Shown here: positions 1-12,670 of the stretch, in pieces
How positions within the stretch are numbered: position 1 is the stretch's first letter
Layout: every line of letters begins with the position of its first letter
Source: Oegoconia quadripuncta
Taxonomy: Eukaryota; Arthropoda; Insecta; Lepidoptera; Autostichidae
Assembly (NCBI GenBank): GCA_949316235.1
Contig: OX438759.1
Location: 9,747,118-9,811,117, forward strand
DNA: 64,000 bases
Reading direction: 5' to 3'
The notes under the pieces: model-generated
Databases searched by the model: none
The model's input: the letters and a program-made list of their open reading frames with translations, nothing else
What the model was told of the DNA's origin: nothing
Program-made: the position numbers and the translations under genes

Positions 1-329
1 TTAATGTAGATTTTAAGGCTAAGTTTAAGGACATTATCAATATTATTAAGGCAGCTTTGTATTTTTACAGCTTTTAGAAAGCATTTATTAACATTCCATG
101 TGTTAATTATGGCATTCCAAATATGCTAGAACTTGTTATGTAAATCTTACATTAATGATAATTTGACAATGTTGTTAAGTAATTGAAAGTGTGATTATAT
201 CCTTGTAAATCAAAGATAAAATGGTGTGCTTGATTGAATAGCATAGTACCACAATCCACAACATATTTTGGAATGTGGATTATTATGATGTTGTATAGCA
301 CAATGTCTTAAAAACTTAGTTGAAGAGCT

Positions 330-475
330 CTTTGACCCATATTAATAAACCATTCTCAAGAGTGAGATGACCTTAAGTTGATACTGAAATCTGTTGCATT
401 CTGATAAAACAGTTTCAAAATAAAAATAGTATTGAGAATGAGATCTCAATCTCATGAACGATTTATTAAAACGGC
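330..475. mobile_element. MITE family A copy (diverged)
   Basis: Ends in inverted copies of a CCCATATTAATAAACC / GATTTATTAAAACGG type and holds the inner words TTGAGAATGAGATCTCAAT and TTAAGTTGATACTGAAATC. These match, in reverse, the units of the array at 39.06-39.65 kb. Confidence 0.55.
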
Positions 476-2689
476 GTTTTGTTTCGATTTTACTGTGGCT
501 GTGCTGTTCACGTTTATGTGATTTGTATGAAGAAATGCACGCCGCCACTAGTGGAAAGAAGCGATTTTTTATAGCCACTTTTTAAGTAAATATGACAATT
601 ATTTTAATGAGAGCGTAGTTCACAATTTCACAAGCATTGTACCATTACCTCTATTAGCGCAAGATATCTCGGAGGCGAAGAATTGGCATAGTGGATGAGT
701 GCGCAACATCAGCAAAGGATATGTATGGAATCTACAGAAGGCCTGTCCGGTCAAGCTTCAAGATATCCACGAATCCCTTCCTCCTTGCATAAATTTCTTG
801 GTTACAAACTGATTGTTTGTGTAAATTGTAATCAGTGCAACCTAATAGTAAAATTAAATCGAAACAAAACACCTTCACATAATGGCAATTGCACAGTATT
901 ATAAATTAATGAGAATTATTTATTATCGATAATTTTTCTACATAATTGTAGCAAGCTGTAATTCCCTTTTAAAATAGGAAGTTCCTAAAGTAAGTGGCAT
1001 AAGTACAAACAGGAAGTTTACGTGCCAAGTTTACTTACTATGCTTTTGTAGATGGCTATCTTTATTATTGTCTTAAGAAATATATTAATATATTTTCATC
1101 ACAGTTCCAATTTGTGTATGGCATGGAGGTGTGTGATAGAAAGGTGCTGGGTGTGTCAAATGAAATGAAACTAGTTGGCCATTGTAGATCTACTAATTAT
1201 TTGTGAATTATTTACATAAAAAAATTTATTAAATAGGAATAAATAGAAAAACAATCTTTCATTTAGGTCCCGTTTCTTAAAGTTGCAAATACCCGTTAGC
1301 TGCTGGACACGGAAATTATACGTTTGGGAAATAGTAAAATTGTTAAGCAGAGAAAAAAATAGCCAAGTATTCGGATTTATTCTTTATTAAAATATATTTT
1401 GTGTCTACTTAGATACATTTAATGGCACTTTTCGAGTAGATTTGCTTTACAGTTGCGTAATTTACAACATTTAGCACAACTATCTGTAATTAGTTAATTA
1501 TCTTAGTAATCTCCAAGGTTTGTTATGAAGAAACTAGTACATCTAGTTTTAGTCCGAAGTTACATTATTCTAGAACTTGTTCTTTCGAACCATCAACATG
1601 TTCTTTGGCCCGTAATCTAAATGGTACGACAATCGATATTCGATTCTGTATCGAAAATTTTCAAATTATGAATTATTACGGTTACGTTTGGGATATATCT
1701 GACCCACCCCATTTGGGAAAAATGTCGTGACTTTATGTTATGAATACGTTTTCGTGAACAGAGACGCATTCCAAATTTGAAACTGTCCGATATCGAATCT
1801 GGGGGCTGTTTAGTTTTTAATCCGGAATGAGGAGACCGTCATTTGTGCAAGACATTTAAAAATTTTCAATACGAATACAATTTATTGCACAACAGAAAAT
1901 TACATCTATGGGCGTGGTCTAGGGTTAAATATTAATATGCATGCATTTTGGAAGTTTAAAATTTTTGCTCACAAGTGTAACATGAAAATTAGGTCAAATA
2001 AGCCATTCTACCCATAGAATACCTATCAATTCTTTGTTAAATTAAATTCCTCCTCTTCTCGGCAAATTGTCATCTAGGTATTTAAAATACCCTAACCTTA
2101 AATACTTAATCACTAAAATTATGGTTTCATGCTGTCAAAATAAGACAGAAGGTGAGTACCCAATTTAACAGTGTGAAAATCTCAATGTATCAGTCAATAT
2201 TACTTACTCGTATAAATATCTTATATTTCAGACTTGCGGTTGCATGGCACGGTCGTTCTGGAACGGTCAAGCCTTTCACATATCTTCGCGGTTACGCCAT
2301 CCATCATCGTAATCCTCTCAATCGATACGCAGTAGTGGAAAACTAACCGCGAGGAGGTTGATGCAACCGCATGTATAAAACCACCCTAAAGGTAAAAGCA
2401 CATACGTATATAATAAATTAATGTGTCCGGTTGCAACGGGGCCGGACGAGGCGGTTCGGATCGCACGCAGCTTATTGACGAATTTTTAGTTCTCTTGACA
2501 AAACTGCCGACGACGTTATAATACCACACTTCGCCTCGCAATAATACGACCCGCTTCGCCCCGTATTCATATTTTAATAACAGCTGTTTTGCGATCGGCC
2601 CCGATGATGCCCGTCATAAAAAGCGCTTACCTTTGGGCTGTTCGTGCACTCACTCATGTCATTCAATTCGTACATGTTTTTTAACCGAC

Positions 2690-2840
2690 TACCAAAACGG
2701 AGGAGGTTGTTGTTAACCTAGGTATATTTTCAACTGTTAACCGATTTTCATGATTATTTTTTTAAACCGGCAGATTTGTCCCATATAAATTTGGTTAAGA
2801 TTTGATGATGCACTCCGGAGATAGAGAATGGAACCTTACT
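2690..2840 (-). repeat. Dispersed repeat family D
   Basis: Contains TGATGATGCACTCCGGAGAT followed by words for AAGGTTCCA in reverse. Related copies lie at 12585-12670, 19075-19290 and 61475-61670 on the opposite strand. All share CTCCGGAGTGCA(T/C)CATCAGAT and a GACCAACC-like stretch. A short non-autonomous element of unknown class. Confidence 0.6.
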
Positions 2841-2860
2841 GTAATCGGTTGTTTTGGCAA

Positions 2861-2866
2861 TTTATT
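2861..2866 (-). promoter_or_regulatory. poly(A) signal AATAAA of protease 1
   Basis: Canonical AATAAA on the minus strand, 56 nt downstream of the protease 1 stop codon at 2922-2924. Position and sequence fit a cleavage/polyadenylation signal. Confidence 0.6.
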
Positions 2867-2921
2867 GGCGGTACAATTATTCATGCATACGAGTGGGTGC
2901 ACAAAGTACCTCAACTTAAAT

Positions 2922-5900
2922 CTAGGGACGTAGTTTGGATAGTATCCAGTCTACGTATGCACCGACGCGCGTGTAGACGCCAGGCCAACCTGGGGTGCCG
3001 CAGGGTGACGGGCCGTAGGACACAACCCCCACAGCGAGCCAGTTCTCAGCCTTGGTCGTGCGCCCCATTAGCGCGCCCCCTGAGTCCCCGCGACACGAGT
3101 CCTGCCCCGCGTTGCCCCCCGCACATAATTGGGTTTCGACGATTTCACGTCCAACTCGATTGAACACATTGGCGCAGTTGATCCTACTTACAACTGGCAC
3201 ACGAACTTTGAGCTTAACATCTGATTCAGAACCTGGAAAAAGTAATAGGTATCTATTATCAAATCGAAGCGAAAATAAACATCGACCCCATTACAACAGT
3301 ACAGAGGAAACTAAATTCCCAACGTGTGTGGTGGGGCCGTTCCAAATTAGGACGCAGTAGCACTCGGTCGGTATCGGTATCTATTTCGTAGCCCTCGTTG
3401 TGTACAGGTGAAGTTTGGAGACAAAAACTTTATACCTACCTTATAAATGTTTTTCTTTCTTTCTTTATATAATGTAGGTATAGGATTGGAGACCCAGCAT
3501 TTAGGTTGGTCTGGCGATGCTCGGATCTATCTCAGTAACGCTAGGTCCGATTTGAATATGGTTTATTTTATATTAAAGACTAAACAAGGGGAAAGATTGT
3601 TAGCCATGTTTGATGAAAATCGGTTGAGTCGCTTTGGCGATATTTAGCTTTGAATACTTTTTTTTTGGCGTATTTTGACGATGTCATAGTAGGTACTTCG
3701 GTGATTTTCTAAATTTAAACTCGGGGAGTAGATCTTAGCTATGTTTGATTCTGGTTTATCTAGATGGAATGTTGGAACACCCAAACACTAATGTTTGGGA
3801 TATCTCTGACCAGGATACAGGTCGTGACATTATGTATGTACCTTGTATTTGACGATCGATTGGTGTAGTAGATAGTGACCATGCCAGCGAAACTAACGGT
3901 TGCGGGTTCGAATCCCGCGAGGGGTAAATGTGTGTGTGATGATGATGAATACGAACATTTATTCCCGAGTCATGGATGTTTATACAAATATTTGTGTATG
4001 TTTATCCGTTATCTAGTTTCTATAGTACAAGCTTTGCTTAGTTTGGGACTAGATGATTGGTGTAAGTTTCCGAAATATTTATTATTATTATTTATTTATA
4101 TAATCATTGGGTTTCTAATTTTTCAAGAGGTCGGTAATACCAATACTTAAATGCGGCCGCATGACGACCGTAACACTGGTAACACTTCTCTGCCGGGTCC
4201 GAGCGTTCACATTTCCGATTTCGTCGTGCTGTCGACTGTACCTACTAAGGAAAAACTAAATAACTGGGCTTATTTTAATAATTTCTGGGTACTTAAATAG
4301 TTACATACCTACAAGTACCTAAAACTACATAGTTCCACCAAAAACTGGTAGATCCCTATTTCCATTTTTCCATAATTAATAACCATACAATTAAGGTTGC
4401 TTGACATGGTTGAGTTATATGCCATGTGTCTATTTTAAACATAGAATTATTCTATGATTTAAAAGAACTGCGGGCGTTGGGTATTTGAATAGGTAGCTTG
4501 CTAGCATTAATCATGTGAAACCCCTGTATGAGATAAGTAACTGACTGGATTATAGGTTACATGTAGGTAGTGAAAAACACGTCGAAAGAAACATAAATTA
4601 TACGATTATACGTTGGTTATTGAAATGTACTTACGTAATTCAGTTTTGCCCCACCCCGCAACCTCCATCACGCTCCCATCAAAGGCGCTTTGTTTGAGCT
4701 CGTTGGTAAGAGGCAGACATATAGGTTTGATGAAGTCTGAAATTAAGAGTTTAAAAACATCTTACTTTGAATTCAAACAGTACATATAGCATGTGGATAC
4801 ACTGCAACGTGTTTTTCTAGAAATAGTTAAAAGTTAAAACAATTAACTTCTTGCCTGAAGTGCGAATTTGCCATAGCCAAAATTTAAAAAGAATACAATA
4901 TTTTGATTGATAACTGTTTTATAAGTCTTAATGACTTTTATGAATAGTATAATTTGATTATTTTCGGTTATTTTGGTGTTGTATTAGGTGCCTATGTGTT
5001 GTTTTCTGTCTACTTAGTGTTCCTCGCTGTGCCTAAACATAGCAATGAGGTAATTATATTTTTTGAGAGCTCGATTTAGACATTGTAATTTAATTCAATA
5101 ACATTTGTATTTCACTGTCAATGTAATGACTGACATTATAATAACGGCAATAACAATTAGTTCGATCTTGACATGGTGACTTAGTCACAGAGTAATTATC
5201 TTGACATTTATATTTTGCCTTTATTGTAATTATATTTTAATGATTAATTTGAATAATGTATCACTTTTAAATATTTGCATGTCATTAAATGACGCAATAC
5301 GCTTGCTCTAAAACAAATGTTCATCCATGATTGTACCGTGTTAGCCTGCAAATATATTATTTGTATTTGAATTGCTCGCTGCGGAATATTCGGAATGTTT
5401 ATCTAGCAGCCACAGGTACGGCGGCGTCAGTCCCAAATCATACCTAAAAGAATTATGGTGCAATCGTTCATTGATCAGCCACCTTACTTAAATATATGCT
5501 GTCGTTTTGCATTTCTGCCTGTTCAAGGAGGACTGAACTCAAACCAATATTAAAATTATACTTGTGACTCGAGTCACTCGAATAACGCTTCGAAGTTTAA
5601 AAATCTCGACATTTTACTGTATCAAATTAATGGTCTATCGACGTTTGTTTATTCGACCACTCGTTGTCGACGTATTGATGTTCGACGATCTAAATATGGT
5701 ATTATGTACGAAACCCAATTATAAGATATTTTTGATTCATAAAGGAGTGCATATCCGAGAAAATAGGCGGCCATATATGTTTGCGCGGAGCATAGAGGCC
5801 ATTGACTAGGCAAACGATTTTGCTATCGCAATTTCTTGAATTCTTCATTAATAATGAATTTTAATGTCTGAATAATGAATTAATGTATTGCCTTTTTGTA

Positions 5901-8900
5901 CAATAAAGCGTTTACAAACAAACAAACAATAATGCTGTGCTCAAGTGCTCTTTGGTGTTGTGATAGGCCCCAAGGTGGGGTCCACTTAGGATCAAATAGT
6001 ACCTGTGATCACTTCGCTGCGAATAGTAAGGGGTTGACATCAATCCATCAACGGATTTCCAGTGGTATTTTGAAAATCGAGTCTTAGCTTGATGTTTACC
6101 ATTAAAGCCGACATTCCGCGCAAGCCTCAGGAGCGCGATGTCGTTGTGCTGGTTGGCGTCTGATGGGGTGTACTCTTCGTGTGCGATGATCTGCTCAACG
6201 GGCACGTCTACCACAGGGCGTGCGCAGTCGTCCATCACGCAGTCAGTGGAGCTGGACGTGTTCCATTCCCCCAGGCGGACCTGCGATCTGACATAAAAAC
6301 AAGATTTTATTCTCATGTTTTATGGCAAGTACAAATACAGACAGAAATTAGCTCGTTTAATTTAAAGTGATTGAACTATATCTATGGAACTTAACAAAGA
6401 AGAAATCATGGAATTCATATTACTAAAGCAGGTAGGTTCCTACAATGAACTCAAAAGAACTATGCTCGGAATTTCTCTAACGGATATGATAAGAAGTGAG
6501 ATATTTCATCAGAGAACAAGTATTGCTGACATAGCTATAAGGGAACTGGTAACCAGAAGTGGCAATTGGTTGACCACATCCGACGCATATGACAAATCAT
6601 CGCCATTGGGGAAAATCGCCTCTCGGGAATTTAAATATAGCATGCGATGCCCACCGTCCAGGTGACCATCCGGGCAAGGGGGTGGTAGTAACGGAAACGG
6701 AAAACCGAATATTTGCTTCCGTGGCATGCTGAGAGTTCAGCAGTACCTAGACTAAAATAAATAAATATTTCGGACCCTTGCTTAAATACCTATTCGGTCC
6801 CAAACTAGACAAAGTCTGTACCTACTATGAATGCTTAGACAACGGATAAACATACATTAATCTATTACCGCAGTAATTAATTCATAGACGTTTAAATCTC
6901 TTGCAAGCTTGTAGTTTCGTGAATCCAACGTTCAAATCTTTAGCTATCAAAGTAACAATTTTTTTTGTAAATAGATTTAGGAAATTGTTTCTTTAAATGA
7001 GCCTTTAATTTAACATATTGAAAAATTTGAGCCAAGGTACATTTTTCTGTCAAATTGAGCCGAAATCTTGAAAAATTTCTAGATCTCTTTAAGACCCCAT
7101 GATGCTGCATCCGCCGTTGATATCTTATACAGGGCGTATATCTGAAACGATATATTCTTTGGAGACATAATTGTAATTGAGAAATATTGTACATGCGGCC
7201 GTACGACGGCCGTAACACTTCCAGTATAAGAGGGTCTCTCTGCGTTCACATTACCTTTAGCGTCGCATGGCCAGCTTACATATTGGTATTATAGTGTAAC
7301 GGTCGTCGTGCTGTCGACGTACCATCGAAAACTGAATTGAAAACGAAAAAAAAAACATATCTGCAATGAGAATCGTCATTAACTTAAGTACCACATCGCG
7401 ATTAGGGCTAATTTTACACTATCGGTTGCTATCGGATACTTCGGTTAATAGGTGATAGTTTCGGCATAGTGAGTGAACTTGTCCGTGTGTTGATGTTAGT
7501 CACGATGAGGTCTTTTACTTTTCTGTGCGCATTTTGTTTAGTACTTTAAAAGTAAGTGCTTTCACTAATTATGTACGATTCCTTTCTGAAAGGATAGTTT
7601 AGTAACTGTATTAACGCGATAATGACCTGGCGACATTTGACGGTTGCACCTGTAGGTATAATCCGTGCTTTGAACCCAGGCAAGTGTAAGATGGGCAAAG
7701 ATGATTCGAATTCTAAGGCCCGTATTTCAGAATGTTGCTCAAGCATAGATCTGTGCTTGAGCTTAGTTAGAAAGAGATGCCGATATACAAGTTACATAAA
7801 GCTGCCCCTTTTTAATTGTCCTTAAGCGGAGATCTCTACTTGAATAACTTTCTGTAATACGGGCCTAAAACAATGGATGATATTGGAAGTACGCTTTGAA
7901 GGTCGTCGTTAGGGGCATATGAGTAAATCGGTGGGTACACTACAGGCTATACCTACACAGGGCAGAACATTGAGTACAGTGACTGTCTGGTGGGCTAATA
8001 TTAGTGTGATTTTCGAGTAGAGGTAACTTCCAAATTTTATTGGACCAAAACTTAGCCACTCTCGGAGGTCGTCAATTAGTGTAATTTAAATTCATCAATT
8101 CGTACCATTGGTGAGGAGGCCCTGCTCCTGTAGTGAGGACGTGTTTGTTGATGTTGAAGTGGATGCGGATTTAGAAGTGACAAAGTGAAGACTTACAATC
8201 TCCAATTGGTCGGCAAGTCTTCTCCTTTGACACAATGCGCTGCTGTCAAGATGTATCTGGAAGATATCAGCACACCGCCGCAGTAGAAGCCCCACCCGTA
8301 GGCTGCAAAAGAATGTTCAACTGTAGGTAAGTGTTTTGCTAAATCAATAGAATAGCGGCTGGCCAATGGACATGGACAGCGGTGACTACTTCCCATTAGG
8401 GGGCCCGTTAGTACGTTTGCCTTCTTATTTATTGAAAAATATATCGTTGTGTGGGTGTCCAATTTCAATAAGCCATGTATAAAAGGGGAACTGGAAATTG
8501 TCTAAAAGGAAGGTATTTTATTTTTAAAGATAAGAAAAACTGCCGTTCGAGGAATTTTAAAAACTATTTTTTGCATGAAAGCTTTTTCATGCAAAAAAGG
8601 GGCGATACATTTTAAATTTCTTTAAAAAAAAAAGAAATTATATATTTAAAGCATTTTATTTCAAGTTCAATTGGAATTATAAATAAAAGTGATAAGTATA
8701 GCTTGATAGTAACAAGTTGCATAACAAACTTACAATCTTGACAGATTTCGGCATGAATAGCAACAGTAGAACTGACTTGCATACTATAAGTTTAGAACAT
8801 GTTATATTATAACTCTGATTGACCTCTGGATGTAGGTACTCGTTGGAACCTTGTAGGTTTGAAGAGTAGAATCGAGAAAGGGAAAACCAGTTTATCTATT

Positions 8901-11900
8901 AAGGAAGCCAAAGCTGTGAGTCCTAATAGAGACAATCGCGTAATGGTAGTCACGATGTGACAGGGGCGGGAAGGTATCTCGCGGCTCAGTGTGCCTGCAC
9001 CTTTACTCGGTTCACCAAAATCACAGTTCAGTTGCTGAAAACTAAACAATAGGCTGCACGGAATGACTGGTAGACTCACCCTAATGTTACTGCAATGGTT
9101 GAACTGAAGATACTGAATGAGAGTGCCCTCTATACGAAGAAGCAATACTGACGAAAATCAAGTTAGTTAGCTAAAAATCTAAACGTAGGGGTTAGAGGCG
9201 AATTTTGGCGTTGCGGCCTCACACTGTGCACTTAGAAACGTACGTTTGTCATATCGTAGCAGCACCATCCAGGGGTGCTCGTCGATGTCCGCCTGTGTGC
9301 CGCCCACGATCCTGTCGTTATTCTGGATGCCGCATACGCGGTTATCTGGCAGCAGACTGTTGCCGCCGCCAATTCGTTCCCCTCCTCTGTCATTTTGCAA
9401 CGACTCGGTAACTCCGAAATCGTTTGAATTATAACGGAACTCGGGGGGACAGCAGAGCTGAAAATGTTGAGTTGTACTTAATAAAGGTATAAATAAATGT
9501 ACGACCAGCATTGTTAGGTAGGTTATAAGTTGAAGCTTATGTCTGTTTGTGGCATGGTGCATGGTGTCAGAATTTCTGGACCGACTTAAAAACGGTTTTT
9601 ATTTCTAAAAGCTGGTGTTTGCACGACGGTTCTTAGCCATGTTTGATGGAAATCAGTAAAGCCAGTTAGAACATATTTAGTTTTCAACGCAGAAGAAGCG
9701 TTTTGTTTACCAGGGGACCAATCGCGCTATTTTATAACGGTTTTACCATTCGAACGGAACGTTTTTGGTTTTGGTTTAGCTTTAGTAGCTGATGTAAAAA
9801 ATAGAATTGCGCTATTTTTTGTGAATGATTATATCGTTGACGCTACCAAAGTAAAACCAAACCCAAAATGTTTAGAGTTAACCACGGGTAAAAAAAACCT
9901 AGTTTAATTTCCGTTCAAATGATTAGCGCGATACGAAATATGATTAACGTAACGTTTTTAGTTTTGGTTTAGCTTTGGTAATGTTCAAACTTGCGCGATC
10001 GGCCCCCTGGATTTCCAAATTTTCAACTTATAGTGATTCGCTGCTTCGGAAGCATAAGAAAAAGAAAAAGAACATATGAATTCTTCTTTCTTTAAACCTT
10101 TTTAGCGCAGGCAAAGGTGTTTACGTCAGAACTACAGTAATTATATAGATTAATCATCATCGTATCTGCCGAAGGACGTCCACTGCTGATCATAGGCCTC
10201 CCCCAAAGATCTCCATCTTGATATTACCTATAGATAGATACCTATAGATAGATGAATACGGACATATGTACCCGAGTTATGGATATTTTCATTCATAATA
10301 AGTATTTATTTACAAAAAAAAAATGTATTTGTGTAATATATCAACCATCTGGTATACACAACACAAGCTTATAGTAGTGGAACTAGATGGCGCTGTGTGT
10401 AAGTCTAAGGATATTTATTATTTATTTATTATTTATTTATTATTATTATTATTAATTCCACGAAAATAATTCTACATTTTGTGGTCACTCGTACGTATGG
10501 CCAAGGAACGTACCACTCCAGTGTGGCGTTTCACAATAAATTGCTAAATAACATTATTTAGCAAGTTATTTAGTATCCTACTATGGGTACACTTACATCC
10601 ACAGAGTTTCAGCCTTGTTCTTAGGCCTATCTAGTTTATAAATAGGATGGCATATCTATTTGCCCCCACCATAGATACCAGCAAATAGGTCCGTGTGTCA
10701 TACATATAAGAATAGGTAAATAGCTATGCAATCATTAGATTTCACTCCTACCATAGGCTCATATTCATGAAAGCCGCAATGAAGGGTCCTCAAGAGGCGA
10801 GTCAATTGTGGCGTGCTGCCATTGCTCAGTTGATTGAACAACCCCACGCATTCTTTCAACATGATGCAGTCCACCCCGCCATTACAGCGCTCTGAAATTT
10901 TAAAACTAAAAATAATTAATCTCTTCTATGTAATAAATGAATATAAAAAAACGCTCCAAGTCTGTTGCTGGGTTGTTGTGAAAGCTGGCCACGCTGTAAA
11001 TAGCGGAAACATTTATACCTACATAACTACCTAGCTATCGCTCGTGACTTTGTCAACGTGGAAGTCGTATTTTTTCTATTTCATATAGTGTCTTATAGTG
11101 CATTATCTTATAGTGTCTTTCTTTGTGTTGTAATTTACTTTTCTGCCGAATTAAATGAAATATAACAAGTTAGGTTCTGTCTTTTGGATGAAGGCCCCCT
11201 TTTTTTTCGCGGAGAAAATGCTTTACGCATACCGCTCGCCTGGGGTACGGCGAGACAGTTGTGTGGGACTCCCCTCCCTATCAGCGAGAGTGGGGGACAC
11301 CCGGGACGACCAAAGAGCATTAAGGCCCCTGATTTTCTCCTCCAGGATTGTGCACTATCTTCCTAGATAACCATGCAATTATTTTATAGAGGAATTCTTC
11401 AAGATGTAAAGTAGTCTATGTCCTCCGGTTCTCATACCACCTGCTCTACCAAATTTCAATATGGCCGGTTCAACGGTTTAAAGCAGACAAACAGACAGAC
11501 TTTCACACTTATATAATTAGTATGGACGGATAAATACTGTGTATTCGTTTCGAATAATTTCACTTAAAATTTTGTATGGATCGTTGTGCGGCGCAAACGC
11601 CCTAAAAATGGGCATTAGGTTAGGTAATTCGTAAAGATTAAGCTCGTAAGTATACAAAACCTAATTTAATTAATAATTTTCAAATATGGGACGGTAATTA
11701 GAAAATAAGTAATATCTACATCTGCGTATTTAGATATAAATCTACCTAGTAGGGAAATTCCCCAGTGGGTACGTATAGGTTATTGTCCAGTCTCCCTCCT
11801 TTCATATTTACAGTTTTTTATAGAATTATTAGTAATACATTATGTACACATGGACGCAGTTTTTTCCTGTTATTCATTTTACCTGTCTAATTTAGTGTCA

Positions 11901-12139
11901 CCGTTCGTACCGAACAGTATAATTAATTACAGCCATTTATAAGAACCGGGTTTTTAGCGTTGCGATATGCCATAATGATTCAACTAAGCTATCAAGAGGT
12001 CAAACAAAAGCCTCTTATTTAGTCTGCGGTTATCAAAGTGACGATATTTCTTAAAAAATATGTACTTACGTCCATCTACATTCGATATAATCACCACGAA
12101 AGCACTAGCTATTACCACTGTTTTGCACAACATATCCAT
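2922..12139 (-). CDS. CLIP-domain serine protease, trypsin-like (protease 1), 7 exons
   Basis: Secreted zymogen of the S1A/CLIP family. Coding exons in transcript order are 12139-12070, 10891-10752, 9457-9244, 8302-8197, 6287-6100, 4736-4635 and 3232-2922. All introns are GT..AG, phases 1,0,1,2,1,1; 1131 nt give 376 aa. Residues 1-23 are a signal peptide. The CLIP domain has six Cys at 26, 32, 38, 62, 72 and 73. A linker with C112 leads to the activation site R119|IVGG. The catalytic triad is H164 (TAAHC), D226 (HNDIAL) and S324. D318 before the active-site Cys-x-Gly-Asp-Ser predicts cleavage after Arg/Lys. The active-site motif reads GDSGGA, where almost all family members have GDSGGP. Family members act in haemolymph cascades such as melanization or Toll signalling; the exact step cannot be told from sequence. 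A minus-strand AATAAA lies at 2861-2866, about 56 nt past the stop. Confidence 0.92.
3850..4110 (+). mobile_element. tRNA-derived SINE, family S1
   Basis: The head resembles a tRNA, with box A (TGGTGTAGTAGATAGTGACC) and box B (GGTTCGAATCC). A unique body follows (CATTTATTCCCGAGTCATGG, CTAGATGATTGGTGTAAG) and the 3' end is an ATT microsatellite. At least seven full or partial copies occur in this window. It lies in the protease 1 intron between its last two coding exons (3233-4634), antisense to the gene. Confidence 0.75.
4150..4240. repeat. Short repeat with GCGGCCGCATGACGACCG core
   Basis: Shares ATGCGGCCG, GACGACCGTAACACT, GCGTTCACATT and GTCGTGCTGTCGAC with 7193-7325. At 7.2 kb the two ends are inverted copies of each other (GTACGACGGCCGTAACACT against AGTGTAACGGTCGTCGTGC), so this is probably a MITE. 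Confidence 0.5.
6384..6665 (+). pseudogene. Remnant of LINE (RTE-like) C-terminal region
   Basis: An open frame of 93 codons antisense to protease 1, in its intron (6288-8196). The stretch from about residue 20 (LKRTMLGISLTDMIR) through HQRTSIADIAI and on to a Trp resembles the C-terminal tail found after the reverse transcriptase of RTE-type LINEs. In those, an AMLG-VSL-D-IRNE word is followed by RRT-V-DIA and a Trp-Gly-His segment. Here the Trp-Gly-His part is degraded. A decayed 3' fragment, not a gene. Confidence 0.45.
6755..6865 (-). mobile_element. SINE family S1, partial
   Basis: The 3' half only: AAATAAATATTTCGGACCC, CCCAAACTAGACAAAG and GACAACGGATAAACATACAT match the reverse complement of the S1 body. 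Confidence 0.6.
7193..7325. mobile_element. Probable MITE with inverted GACGGCCGTAACACT ends
   Basis: Imperfect inverted termini of about 20 bp enclose about 90 bp. The related copy is at 4150-4240. Both lie in introns of protease 1. Confidence 0.5.
7714..7868. mobile_element. MITE family B copy
   Basis: Starts AGGCCCGTATTTCAGAATG and ends TAATACGGGCCT as inverted ends. Inside are GCTCAAGCATAGATCTG and ACAAGTTACATAAAGCTGCC. It is nearly the same as the unit at 39349-39500. Confidence 0.75.
9710..10010. mobile_element. MITE family C copy
   Basis: About 300 bp with imperfect inverted ends (CCAGGGGACCAATCGCGC against GCGCGATCGGCCCCCTGG). It has internal repeats of AACGTTTTTGGTTTTGGTTT and GGTTTAGCTTTGGTAAT. 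Related copies are at 19760-20019 and 61825-62096. It lies in the protease 1 intron upstream of the linker exon. Confidence 0.7.
10240..10440 (+). mobile_element. SINE family S1 variant, 5' truncated
   Basis: Starts within the body (GAATACGGACATATGTACCC, GAGTTATGGATATTTTC) and runs to GTGGAACTAGATGGCGCTGT and an ATTT/ATT tail. It is the same variant as 51640-51800. Confidence 0.6.
11150..11375. other. GC-rich block of unknown nature in intron 1 of protease 1
   Basis: About 200 bp of higher GC (CCTGGGGTACGGCGAGAC, GGGGGACACCCGGGACGACC) in an otherwise AT-rich intron. Frames are open on both strands, but none looks like a known protein. A transposon fragment is possible. Confidence 0.3.
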
Positions 12140-12584
12140 TTTCCAGTAACTTGCTTTAATTTCACATAAATAATATAAATGCCTACGCTAGCTGGTCTGT
12201 TATTGAATAGAGTCCGCGCACAACTGGTGATGATAGTTCAAAACCGGCCCTGACCACGGCCGGAGCAGCAAAGGTTATCAACACAACAACAAAATACGAG
12301 TATTTTTTATGAAAACGCACAGCGTCATACGATATATGCGACCCGTGTTTAATTAATACCTATATTGCTCATCTAAACTCGGGATTTTCCTTGTTCCACG
12401 CGGGCGCTCATCTGCAGATGACATTCTTACAATTACTATTGTAAAATGTAATCCAAATCTTAGGTAGGTAAGTATTACTTGTAGATTGTTTAGCCTTTTG
12501 TTTATAGAATTTTAGTTTCATGCAAAATGTTTTAAATAAGTGGACAATCAATAATTTGAATAGAAAAAAATTTGCAAAGCTACT

Positions 12585-12670
12585 TCAGTAAGGTTTGGTC
12601 TCTTATCTCCGGAGGGCATCATCAGATTTTTACCAAATTTATATGGGACCAACCTCGTAGCTTCTACTTA
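12585..12670 (+). repeat. Dispersed repeat family D (partial)
   Basis: Shares AGTAAGGTTTGGTCTCTTAT, CTCCGGAGGGCATCATCAGA and TATATGGGACCAACC with the copies at 19.1 and 61.5 kb. Confidence 0.55.

Larger units (their letters stand above)
1..2860. other. Intergenic region, no gene recognised
   Basis: AT-rich spacer downstream of protease 1. Short open frames in it show no coding character. It holds the MITE relic at 330-475 and a GC-richer block at 2405-2640 of unknown nature. A dispersed repeat also found at 12.6, 19.1 and 61.5 kb lies at 2690-2840. Confidence 0.6.

Noticed and set aside
2401..2640. GC-rich block considered as a promoter or exon
   Set aside because: No consistent reading frame with splice sites, and no clear TATA or initiator near a gene start.
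8807..9145. Minus-strand frame with an NCDFGEPSKGAGTL stretch that looks like a CLIP domain
   Set aside because: It lacks the second Cys of the CLIP pattern and lies between catalytic exons of protease 1. The true CLIP exon (six-Cys pattern, correct phases) is at 10752-10891.
9458..9562. An ATG-led hydrophobic N-terminus for protease 1 just upstream of the linker exon
   Set aside because: A clean acceptor at 9458-9460 and upstream CLIP and signal exons that fit in phase show this stretch is intron.
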